DNA of 64,000 nt from Plasmodium malariae. Lineage: Eukaryota; Apicomplexa; Aconoidasida; Haemosporida; Plasmodiidae. Position 1 is the first letter of the stretch. Every line of letters begins with the position of its first letter. A model generated the notes under the pieces. The model saw nothing but the letters and a program-made list of their open reading frames with translations, was not told the DNA's origin and searched no databases. Shown here in pieces: positions 13,881-25,988 of this stretch. The position numbers and the translations under genes are program-made. Where the stretch lies: assembly GCF_900090045.1 (NCBI RefSeq), contig NC_041785.1, positions 2,631,001 through 2,695,000 of the forward strand, given 5' to 3'.

Positions 13881-14849
13881 ATGGAAAAAAAAATTACGTT
13901 AAGCTCATTTATTAAAATTTCTGCGTTTATGCTTTTAACTTGGATATGCTATTTCAACAATGATATGGTATAACAATATTGCATATGAATATTTGAATTA
14001 TTTATATTTTTCTTATTTTTTTTTATAAATATTTCTTTTTAGACGTAGGTTATATATTTTTATAAATAATAATTATGTTTTTTGTTTTTATAGGATAATA
14101 TTAACATATATTTAGATAAGAAATAAAATCTAGGCCGAGAATTAAGTACAATAACTTATAGGTTACTAGCAAAATGTAAACATGATAAGTATTCAGATAT
14201 TTTAGTATTGAAAAATCTAATGAAATATAATGGAACGATTGAAAAAAAATATATATGTTGTAATGGAAAAGATATTAAAAGAAAGAACAAACAATCAAAT
14301 GACTGTTCACAAAAAAGTTCAGCAGGAAACAAATGCAACACGAAAAATAAATCTTGCATATTTGAAACCAAAAAATATCCTCGTTTAGAAAGAAAAATAT
14401 TCAAAGAACTTGATTATGAGAATTTTCTTAAAAACAATAGAACAATTAGTGATAATATTTACAAAAAAATAATGTGTAAAAAATGGGGTATAAGACTGTC
14501 TCTCCCCACAACTTTGTTCTTGTTGTTATCAATATCACTTATATTAGATTTATTTGTGGGTTACGGTTTTGTAAACAAGTTGATTAGGTTATTGAATTTT
14601 ATTTTTCCAGATAAGAAGTGGATTAGTACTTGGCATGACTGGTTGTGGACTTCCGGTTTAAATTGGATGGGTGTAAGAGTTTTATCAAACGTTTCTAGTA
14701 ATAAGAAATCCTCTATTATTTCAAGCGTTTTTGCTAATCTAATATATTTAATACCTTTAATTATATTAGGTTTAACAGTTATATTAGCAGTTTTTTACTA
14801 CCATAAAAAAGTTAAAAATTATGAAAAAATTAAGTTACGAAAAATATAA
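13881..14849 (+). pseudogene. fam-l/fam-m type exported protein, single in-frame stop
   Basis: Exon 1 (13881-13967, 29 codons) reads MEKKITLSSFIKISAFMLLT and continues WICYFNNDM, the typical hydrophobic N-terminus of the P. malariae fam-l and fam-m families, ending at a GTATAA donor. Exon 2 (14094-14849) follows a T-rich acceptor ending TATAG; both junctions are phase 0. The family motif YRLLAK (PEXEL-like, residues 51-56) is present. Two membrane segments lie at about 165-187 and 241-264, with a Trp-rich loop between them and a basic tail. The only defect is a TAA at 14124-14126 (residue 40), where these families normally have Tyr in a D-E-K-Y-N-like context. From residue 41 the frame is open to the end. 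It is either a very young pseudogene, a polymorphic stop, or an assembly error. I cannot separate fam-l from fam-m by memory. Confidence 0.8.
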
Positions 14850-17800
14850 AATGAATAATAACTAATATATTTCCTTTTGTATAGAAGCCTTTAATATGAA
14901 GTATGTTCAGCAATAACTTTAGATATATCATTGATGAATGTACCCATAACTTCTTAAATCTTATAAATGAAACTACATTTACATATCCTTTTTGATACAT
15001 AACAGTGAAACATGTTATTAGTTGTTTTCAGAATTTGAAAGTTTTAATGTGTACAAATGTGCATTCTAAAGTTCTATTTCATCTTAAATAGATATTTTAG
15101 CTTATTATTTATTTGTTTAAATAAATAGATTTTTATAAAAAATATTTTTTGTGTTTTAAAAACAATAAAAAATATAACAATACGAATAATTTTATTCAAG
15201 TATTGTGTTAATTTATGTTTGAAATATATGATATGGTAATTTCTTTTTTTCTACTTTTTCTAATCTAAAATTATTATTTATTAACGAAATTTAAAAAATG
15301 CATTATTAATTTTAATTTAAAAATAAACATCTCTTGTTTTGAATTTTATGAATGAAAGTTAATGTATTTTATTGCATTTATATATATATATAATATATAC
15401 ATATATATTTATTTTAAAAAAATTAATATTTATTCTATAAGACATTTTTTATGTGAAATATATTATTAAGCGCATTTCTTGTAAATAATTTTTAAGGGGA
15501 TTTTAGTTAATTTTTTATATTTCTTACGGGAAATTAGAATAATATAATAAAATTATATCCTTTTTAATTTTGTTTTATATGCAATTATTTTTTTAGTTAG
15601 AAGTGATAAATGAAATCAGTTAAATGAATATTTAAAATCAATTTTCATTATATTATTGCGTCTAATTTTAGTATTAATTCAATTGTTCTTAATGAATTAA
15701 ATATATATTATATCGAAAATTTATATATAAAAGGCAACATATTTTGTTTAATTTTCTAGTCATAAATATATTAAATGAATGCATAAAATTTAATCATATA
15801 TTAATAGATCTTGTTTAAATTACTTTTTGTTTTTTTTTCCAAGGATTAATTATTTATTTTGGCTTAACTAATGAAAAGCTCATGGTTCATTTCCCACTAA
15901 GTTTTGCTTTATTATTATCGTATTTCAATAATAGTTTCATTAGATATTATGAATGCTTTCGGATAATACGCTGCTAAATATTTATACAATTGAAAATATT
16001 AAATTCTTTGTTTTATTAATAATATATGCTGTATTTATTTTCATGTATTTTAGGTTATCATTGTTTTTTTTTTTAATGAGTTTTTGTATGGAGTCATATT
16101 ATTAACTTTTTATAATGAGAGTTATACCCCTATTTTAGAATCTACTAAAGACTTACATTATATAATTCAAATTATTAGAATTATTTAAGTGCTATTAACA
16201 ATTTACTTATTTTTTGAAGAGTTTTAATTCTTTATTAATTCTTATAATTTTATATAATTTTTTTTTCATATTAGAATATATTCTATAAATTATATAATTA
16301 ATATATGTGTAACAAAGTTTTTGTTAGATTAATTTGTATTTTATTTATTTGAAATATAATTGAATATGCAATTTGATATAATTATATATATACTTCTTCT
16401 TTAATTTAATATTATTATATGGACACATCTTTTATAAGAAAAAGATGGAATCGCATTATGAGCGTCCAAGTTTCTTTTAAAATAATAAAACGAAAAGTAT
16501 GTTATACTGAATATATATTAGATTTTGAACAATGAATAAACTTAATGCACTTGAAATAATTTTTATATTTTATCAAACTATTTAATATGTTGCTATAAAC
16601 TGTCTTATGCTCACATAACTAATAATTATAAAGGTACACATTATTATTCTAATTGAACTGTGTAAGAACAGTTTTTATACTTCTAAAGAGATACGCATAA
16701 TAACAGAATACATGATAAAATAAGGCGAAAAATGTATATTTTAATATGCTATTATTAGAATATATGTGTTAATGTAATATTTTTATTAAAGATATTATAT
16801 CCTAGTTATGTATTGTTCTGTGCACGTATCTATTCAACTGATTTGATGAATATTAACATAATTAAATAAGTACTTTTATTAAATTAACTCATAAAAATAT
16901 AAAAGTAAAAGGAGTATTTACTTAATCTCAAAATATTAAAAAATATACACTTAAGAGAATAATGAAAATACATAATATAACATTATAATGCCAAATTAAG
17001 TAACCGAATTATGTCGTAAATATATTCCATTAATAAATTATACTCCTTACATTAATATAATATTTAAATAAAACAAAATTTAATAATTAAATTATTCGTT
17101 ATATTCCTGCAATAATACTTAATTATTTATCACATAAAAACGTATAATTTATTGTGTCACTCTTAGGGTTTGTGAATTTATCAATTATCTCTGTAATATC
17201 TATGTAATTAGATTCTTATATGATCTAGAATTTTTGTATATGTAATATATGTATTAAGATGAAAACAGGAAATATTTAACTCTTTTCATGTATACACTTA
17301 ATATGAATAATTAATTTCATACGATAAGAATTATATTTGTATTTTAATAATATATAAAAATAAATTATAGATTAATATTTCCTGAATATAATAATTATGT
17401 ATCAATTAAAATTTTCATTACATATAAAAAACAAATATATATCTTTTATTATTTTTATATCTTTTCAAATTGGTTTTCCAAAAAAATACATCTAATAAAT
17501 TATAATAATATATTTAAAAATTCTCTAAATATAACTGTTACGTTACGTACTATATAAAAATATTACATAACATTTTATATTTGAAGTATATATCACAATA
17601 TATTCATAAAATAAACATAAACAAAAGATAATAAAAATGGATAATTCCTTGTTGTAAATATGTTATTTTTGAAAAAATTATACTACCAGTAATTTGTTAT
17701 ATATGATCAGAAATATTTAAATTTTCTCAAAATTATTATATTTGTAGATTTTTAGAACTATTTCCTTATTAATACATTATATTATACTTTATAATACTAA

Positions 17801-19190
17801 GAATGTGATTTATTTACTAAATGAGAGCGATATGTTTAAAAAATAATTTCTGAATGTTAGAGTATTCATTCAGAAAAAGAGAACATTTTTATCATTATCA
17901 CTTTTAGATTGCTTTATGCATAAAATATAAGGTGGTACCTAGAATAGTTATATTTTTTTTAAATTAAATATTCAACTACTAATTAATTTAATGATTATAA
18001 TTTATTGAATTATAAAATATTTAATGTAATAAATAAAAATAAATAAATTTCATAAAAATAATTACGTATATTTATAATTATTATACGATTTCTATGATTA
18101 GACATAATTAATCACATAATATAAGATATTCAGAATATTGAATTTCCTGTTAAATAAGAATAAATAGTTTAGTAAGAATAGTGTTTTAAAAAGAAATTTA
18201 TGGAAGATATATAAATATAAAAATAGTTAAAATATTTTATTAAAATTGTGTGATATTCATCATAGTATAATTGGTTAAATACTACATAATTCCATGAATG
18301 GCTATAATAAACTACTTAACCAGTACATTTGTTAAAATGGCTGTTTAATGAATATATATAACATAAGAAATAGAAAAACATTAATGATAATTAATGCATA
18401 ATATCATTTAATAGGAATATTTAATTTTATAACTTTTTTTTTATACATAAAATAATTAAGCATTAATTAATTTATTTTTTTAAATATTTCAGCTTTATTA
18501 AAAAAAGGAATGAATTTAAACATATTTATATAATGAATGTAAACTATGAAATAAAAATAAAAAAATATAACACATTTTTATAGTAAAAGAAATCAAAGTA
18601 TATATATCAATGAAATAATTAGAAAAAATAGATAAAATAAAATATTTCTTCAAATATATTCATAATTTGCAGTGAAAAGAATATTCATTTCCATATGTAT
18701 ATATAATATGATATTGTACTATCGTTTTTTTACTTTTTTTTCACTTTTTAATATTTTATTTAACATTAAGATTATTTTACTTTTAGTTAAAAATATATAT
18801 GTAATACAAAAAATGGAACTACAATTTATTCTATAAAGTAAATTAGGTAATATTTTTAACCAAGAATTATGTAAAAGGGCGTAAAAACTAATAAACAAAA
18901 GTGAGAAACATATACTATTTGTTTATACTTTGTCATCATCTATACATAAATATTAAAATATGTACAATTTTTAATTACATCATTTAGCAGTTACATTGTA
19001 AGTTTAAAGGATAATTACAGATATGGAAGATTGAGGAAAAGAATTTTATGTAAATTATCATATTTCATAAAAAGAATAATTTATGTGTCTTTGTTTTAAT
19101 ATAATTTTTCATATAGAATATGAGATGTATATTCTTTATTAGTATTATATATGTATATATATAATTCATTTTATATATTATGTTTTCAAA
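14850..19190. other. AT-rich spacer
   Basis: Begins with the conserved 3' flank of the fam-l/fam-m gene, including a block at 15,300-15,370. Beyond this no gene is supportable. Slightly less AT-rich patches at 15,840-16,000 and 16,420-16,500 show no sustained frame. Confidence 0.45.
15300..15375 (+). repeat. fam-l/fam-m 3' flank block, copy 1
   Basis: TTTAAAAATAAACATCTCTT and the following TTATGAATGAAAGTTAATGT correspond to 63,150-63,220 and, more weakly, to 22,940-23,020. All lie about 450-550 bases after a fam-l/fam-m stop codon, showing that the 3' flank was duplicated with the gene. Confidence 0.6.
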
Positions 19191-19640
19191 ATGAAAATTT
19201 GGAAAAGGACACTAGATTGTTCTTTTGGCTTATCAGGGAAAGATAAATACAAACTGCATGTTCATATGTAAGGATTGGTTGAAGATGAAATTTTTAATGA
19301 AATAGAGTATTCTGTACATTACAAATTTAAGAAGGACATATTATAGGATTCAAAATTCTTAGTAAAATTAGGTAAAAAACTAAGGAAAAAAATAATGGGG
19401 AAAACTATATTCTCGTAATTAAAACATTCAGAACATGTAAAATATGTTGAACCTAAACAGAGAGTGGCATATGATGTTCAAAATTTTCCTAGACACACTC
19501 TTTTTGGACAGATTTGGAATATAATATTTTAAAGAATACATTTGTCCGAATTTCTATTGCATTTGTTTTAGTAGCTGGAATAATTTTTGTGTTTTTCCTT
19601 TATTTTAAAGTAAATACCAAACTGTATTTTGTATTAAAAA
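19180..19640 (+). pseudogene. Decayed single-membrane-segment exported-type protein
   Basis: Coding-like composition and readable peptides in more than one frame, for example MKIWKRTLDCSFGLSGKDKY at the start, KHSEHVKYVEPKQRVAYDVQ in the middle, and a clear hydrophobic membrane segment (FVRISIAFVLVAGIIFVFFL) that ends in YFK followed by a GTAAAT donor-like sequence. At least three stops and a frameshift separate these parts. The order (charged region, then membrane segment at an exon end) fits an exported or surface-displayed protein, but I do not recognise the family. The boundaries are approximate. Confidence 0.5.
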
Positions 19641-21678
19641 TACGTTACCATTTATATTTTATTTTTCTCAAAATGATAAAGTTTTAAACTAGTTAGATTA
19701 TACATATTTTACGTATTTCATTCGTTAATTAGTGTCCTACGTGTGTATCATGTATGCGCAAAATTAAAATAAGTAAAATAATTTATAAAGGAATTTTCCT
19801 CAATTAAATTCACAAATATTATTATAGAATTCCTCAAGATCTACTTATATGATTTTAGAGAAGAGATTTAGCTTAGTACATCAATTAGAATGAGCAAAAA
19901 TTCTCTAATGTTTTACAGAATATCAACTCATATACATTAAGGATATTAAGAAGAATACAAAATAGGAATATGTAAATATTTCTATTCAATAGTAATGATG
20001 CATATAAGCTAGAGAGAAAGAGATACTATTCAAAAACATACACTTTCTTACTGTACTTTTTTTGTCTATTTGAATACATATTTTTTTTTTTTTTTTGTAC
20101 CTTTAGAATAATATTTTTATTTTAAAATTTTGACTAATATATTCTTATTTATTTATTTTTTAAATAAAATTAATTATGAAATACACTAATATTATGTTTC
20201 ATATGTAAAAAAGTAAATCTTTTTTTATCATTAACAATTTAAGGTTCTACAATTAAACGCGTTTAATAAATACAGTGAAAAAGAATACAGTGAAAAATTG
20301 TTTTTGTTTATATCATCTATACTAATTTAATTGTGATATAACTTCATTTTATGCTTTGTTGATACCTCAATTATAAGATATATATTATAGTTATATTATG
20401 TATAATAATAAATCTAAAATTAAGAATTTGTTGCATATATTTAAAACTAGAAATTTATAGAATAATTAAGAAGGCCCATGTATTCCTAATAGTATAAATA
20501 TTATGTAACTTATAAGTTTAAATTCAAATTGTAATTCATTTTTATAAAAAAATATAAATATCAACTTATAGTTACATATTATATTTTAATGGAAGTAAAA
20601 AACGTTTCATATTTTTAATAAAAAAAATATATATATATATATATATATTTTATTTTTAGAATAAAATAACTTTTATAGATATAAAAATTAACATATATGA
20701 ATTATACATATCTATTAATATTATTGTAAAAAATATATATTATTAATATATATCTTTAATAGTTAGTGATTGTTACATATATTAGTATACATAGATAAAT
20801 AAATTATGTTTTTCATATAAATATAAGTTATTGAATTAAAAATATTTATATTAACTGTTCATCTCCTTATTTTTAATTACATAGATATTTCTATTTATTG
20901 TGAATATATTTTAATAGCTAGAATATTAAATTAGTTTCTATTTTCCTTTAAAATATATACCATTTCACAGATTAAGTAGAATTTTATAAATTTAATTATT
21001 TTAATATATTATGGACCATGCAAGAATATATGTTGTATACAGGGTATCTACTGCAATGCTATAAAATATATATCGAAACAAGTTGTATAAAATATTGTTA
21101 TTTTCATATATTATTACTATTATTATATCGTTGTATTAATATTTTATTTGAAATAAGAAGTTTTTAGAAAATATAGTGTTTATAAAATTATAAATATTAA
21201 TAGAAGAACATCATTTCTATTAGTTACTATACTTTAGACACACAGACGATTGTATAAAATATATCCTATATGTTCTATATTTTATATGAATTCAATATTT
21301 ATAAATATTAAGAAATTGTACATTTTTTTTAAATTTGAATGTCATTAAAAATTATAATGTTTATTTGCTATACTATATTGAATAATTGAACTAAACATTT
21401 TGAACATTTATGAATCATTTCAAATTACATTATTTTTATTAAATTTTTTTTAAAATATCATTAAGATAACAATAATATAATACATTTATAAAGTTATTAT
21501 CTCTTGTCTCTGTTGTAAAAAGAATAATAATTTTATATGTTTTATTATGTTTTTATAAATGAATAAAAAGAAAAAATAATAAAATAAATATAGTAACTCT
21601 GGTAATTTAAATAATATTATATCATATATTGTTCATTCTTTTAATGCTGAATATATTACAATTTTAAAAATATATATC
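19641..21678. other. AT-rich spacer
   Basis: No gene model. It contains an AT microsatellite at about 20,629-20,647 and the conserved 5' flank block of the next fam-l/fam-m copy at 21,260-21,320. Confidence 0.45.
21260..21320 (+). repeat. fam-l/fam-m 5' flank block, copy 2
   Basis: TATGAATTCAATATTTATAA, in the context of TATATGTTCTATATT, matches the block before the genes at 13.9 and 61.8 kb and lies about 390 bases before this copy's exon 1. Confidence 0.5.
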
Positions 21679-22484
21679 ATGAAATAAAAAAGTGCGTCAC
21701 TTTTTTTTATTAAAATTGGCACCTCTATCCTTTTAACTTGTATATATCATTTTAATTATGAAGAGATATGAGAATATTATTTAAGGATATTTGTATTTTT
21801 AATTTTTCTGCTTCTTGTTTTTATTAATACCATTTTTTAGAATAAAATTTCTTTCTTTTAAATAATAAATATTTACTTTTTTTTATTAAAATAGGTTTAA
21901 TATATTCATGGGGAAGAGTAATATTATTAGAAAAGTAGATTTAAGAAGTTATAAATTACTAGCTCTATGTAAACAAATAAATTGATTCAGATGTTGTATA
22001 TCTAAAAGTAGTACCTAATAACAAAGAGAACAAGGATGTTATAACTAACATTGAATTGTGAGACAAATGAATAAACAAAAAATCAAGTTGAAGTTCATTA
22101 GATAAGGAGGAATTTGATAAAAAATGTGAAGTGTATAAAAAGTCAACATATAGAGGAAAATTGTAAAAGTATTTCGAATGTAAGTTGTTCAAACTTCTGG
22201 ATTATATAGATTTTATTAGAAATAATCCCTCAGTTAGTGATAAGAGTTACAAAAAAATAGTATCAAAAGAATACGGATTACTAATGAGAGTACCTGCCAA
22301 ATTAATCACATGGGGATTATTATCACCGTTAGAAGTTTAATTTGTAAGGAACCAAAAGATTGTGCTCTTGATTTTTTTTTTATTTTGCATATTATTTATT
22401 ATATTAATCATAGATTCTGATTTTACATTTATAAAAATTAGAAAACATAAAAGAATTATAAAGAGTGAAAGGAAAAATAAATAA
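21679..22484 (+). pseudogene. fam-l/fam-m type pseudogene
   Basis: Exon 1 (21679-21765) keeps the family N-terminus (LFFIKIGTSILLTCIYHFNY) but has TAA as its third codon, and the expected GT donor after it is missing. Exon 2 starts after an ATAG acceptor near 21895. It reads YKLLAL in place of YRLLAK, shifts frame after CKQIN, and then gives DSDVVYLKVVPNNKENKDV. Further on, DFIRNNPSVSDKSYKKIV followed by YGLLMRVP aligns with the equivalent part of the 13.9 kb copy, and a second hydrophobic stretch and basic tail end at TAA 22482-22484. Several independent lesions show an older inactivation than at 13.9 kb. No product is expected. Confidence 0.8.
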
Positions 22485-25400
22485 TAATAAATATGTTTCA
22501 TTCTTTAGAATATTCATTAATTTGAAGTAAAAAATGTTTTATATATAAGCATATCCTTAATAAACATACAAGTAGTAGCTGAAGTGTCATAAAAAAATTT
22601 ACATAATATGACATTTTATATAATAAACTTATTAAGAATATGTTCTTATTTTTTTTTTGAATTTGTATGTTTTATTGTTTTTTAATTTGTATTTTAATGT
22701 ATTGTTCCAGCTTAATTACATATTGTATAATAATGTGTGAATTTAAGTATTTATACATATTATTTGTAAAAATATACGTTTATTAGTTAAATTTTATATA
22801 TAATGGACATTTTAAACAATTTTATCCAAACTACATATTAATCTATATTTGAAATATAAAAAATGCACCTTAATATTTTATACTTGTGATAGAATAATAT
22901 CATTGTTTATTGAAGCAATTAAAAAATGTATAATTAATTTTATATTAAAAATAAATGTGACTTTTTATGTATATAATAAAGTTAAATGAATTTGTTTTGT
23001 TCAATTAATGTATATTTATACATTAACGTAGAAGAAAACGTAATATTTATTCTACAATATTTTGTTTTTATGAGAAATGTATTATAGAAAGCATATATTA
23101 TAAAATTATTTTTAGCATGTTTTCTATTTTTTATTTCTTTGAAGTTATATGAAATTTTAAATATATAAATTAATAATATACTTTTATAATAGGGAAGGCT
23201 TATAATTATTTGCTAATTTTTTAAATTTCATTATTCATAATTAAATGAAGAGTTAAAAGCATATATTGTTTTATTTTTATTCTTAATTGTAGTGTTGATT
23301 ATTTTTTGAAAAGTTGAATTAAATGTGCAAGATATTTAAAATTTATAATTAAATACATTATATTATTTTTTTACCACCTCCCTGAAGGTTTATGTTAATT
23401 AAATGTAATCATGTATTAATAATAATATCTTAAAATTCATTTTATAATATGTCGTAATTTTTTTATAATAAATGACTTTTAAAAAAAGTGTTATATATCT
23501 ATGAAAATAAATATTTTCCTCAGGGGTAATGAAAATGAATATATCTTTTTTCTTTCAATAATATAGTTGTGTTTAGATAAATTCATACATATATGTTGTA
23601 TTTTTTACACTTGTCTATAAATATAATATGTAAAGATTTAATAAAACCTTAAATACTATACAAATAAGTATAGTTTATATTGACAGGTATTAATTTATAC
23701 AAATTAATAACTTCTTAAGTAAAAATAAAGTAAAAAAAAAAGACAATTCATTTTTTATAAATAATATATAATTACATAGTTTTCTTCATATTTGTTAGAT
23801 ATATTCAATAAGTTTTATATAAAATATTATTCATTTTTTTGTAGAATGTTTAATTAAATTAGCATAATGCATAAGGTTATTAAAAGCATCCTTTTTGGAA
23901 GTAATTTTTATTTATGATAATAGATTTTTTATGAATTCAAATAAAAATTACAATATAAAATTTACGCAAGTTTCCATTATACTATATAAATACACTTTAA
24001 GAAGTTATGTTTAGTCAATTAAATAACAAATGATAGTATATTTCAATGTAAAAGCATATTTTTTACATAAAAAAAATGAAATTATTATGTATATATTTTT
24101 ATGGAAGAAACGAGTAATACCATTGCTAATACAATATTTAATAAAAAATAAGTATATATATTTATATATATATTTCAGTTAATATTACGTGTCATTTATT
24201 TTATTGAAACATATCATTATGTTTAAAAAATTAAAACACATGAAAGAATTCAAATGAAGTTTTTTTTTTTTTTTTTTTTATTTTGAAAGGGAATAGAGAA
24301 AAATAAATTATGAATATAAAAATATGTTCTACCTTATATAATGCCTATTCTGTTAAAATCAATTTAACAATTAATGTATCTATATATATTTTAAAATTTA
24401 GAAAAAAAATCTGTAAAAACATTTATTACAAATGTTTACTTTCCAGTGCACTATGTAATAACCCTTCTTATATTTAATAGTAACATAAAATAAACCTTAG
24501 TAAAGATTTGTATATTATAAAATTTATTTCATTCCATTAACTCTTATATAATATATTTGAAAATATATTAAAATTTAAAATTATCAAGCAATTATATATA
24601 TATTAGATATAATAATAGTTTCAAATTATAATAAAATATTATGTACCTACTAAATTTGAATCATCTTAAATAAATGTGAACCTTAATTATTAAAGAAATG
24701 AGATCGAAGAAAAATTAAAATTATTTTTTGTTGTTATAAAACTTCTAATATCCATTAAATCTGAGGTGAAACTCATATATAGCTGAAAAGTAATATATAT
24801 AATTTTTATTAGATTTCCTGTTTTATATATTAAGTGAAAGTTATTTAATATCCTGAACACTGGATAATATAAGCATTATTATCTATCTTAAAAATAAATT
24901 AATATCATATTAATTTTCATTACGATTATTATTTTTTTATTTATAAAACATTTTCTGATCTTAAAATAAATGCTATATCACAGGAAAAATTAATTGGAAA
25001 TTTATATTATATATAATAGACTACATTTTACATAGTAAGATACAGTAAACTAATCCATGATTTTTATATATTTATTTAGAGTTTTTTTAAATTTTAGATA
25101 ATATTTTATTTAATGCTTAAAAACAATATAACATTTAAAAACAAAAAAATAATAATCAAATTCTAGAAAGTAATGTAAAATGTATTATTCAAAAAAGCTA
25201 GAGAAAAAAAAATAAATTAAATTCTATTTATTTTTTATTGAAGCAGAGAAATAAAATTTATAGGAAAAAAAAGAAAAAAAAAAGAAAGTATATAAGTGTA
25301 TAATAAAGAATTAGGACATTTATACCTCCTAATGTAATGTACGCGCGTTTAGTTCATATATAATGAATGTTTTAATTTGCTACAATTTTTTTATTTTTTT

Positions 25401-25988
25401 ATTGTAAAAAAAACGGATATATAATATATGATATATATACATATATATATGTATATTATACACTAGTTTTTCTTTTAATGTAATATGTAATAAATTAACA
25501 ATATATAGTTTTTGATGTAATGAAATAACAATGTAATATATAATATAATATAATAAAATAAGAATTGCTTTTGTTATGTTATTTTGAAATTATAAGCAGT
25601 ATTTGTTTTTCTTTAATATAAAAAATAATTTAAGATAATAATATGGTATAGGTTGGCATATAGTCAATTTTTTGCTTTCTACATTTTTATCAATTGTATA
25701 ATCAGAATTTACTACTGCAGTTGCATATATCCTATTTTTCCTTTACTTTTTCTGCATTTGCTTTCTTATTTTTATATATTAATTTATTTTTTAAAAAATT
25801 ATATTTCATACTTGATTTATCATGATAACTTTCTCTTTTATGTTATTCATTATTTTAATTTTTTATTTTTTCACTGTTTTAGTGATATATCAGGAAAATT
25901 GACACATATATTTGATTAACATAATCTAATTTCACTCAAATACGGTTCCAATAGATTTTTTATTTTCCTTATCAATTTTTAGGATGTA
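22485..25988. other. AT-rich spacer
   Basis: No gene model on either strand. It contains the weak fam 3' flank block near 22,940-23,020, a T20 tract at about 24,260-24,279, purine-rich A/G tracts at 25,199-25,290, and a palindromic ATATATACATATATATATGT-like stretch near 25,430-25,455. Plus-strand short open frames near 25,650-25,920 are T-rich noise downstream of STP1. Confidence 0.45.
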
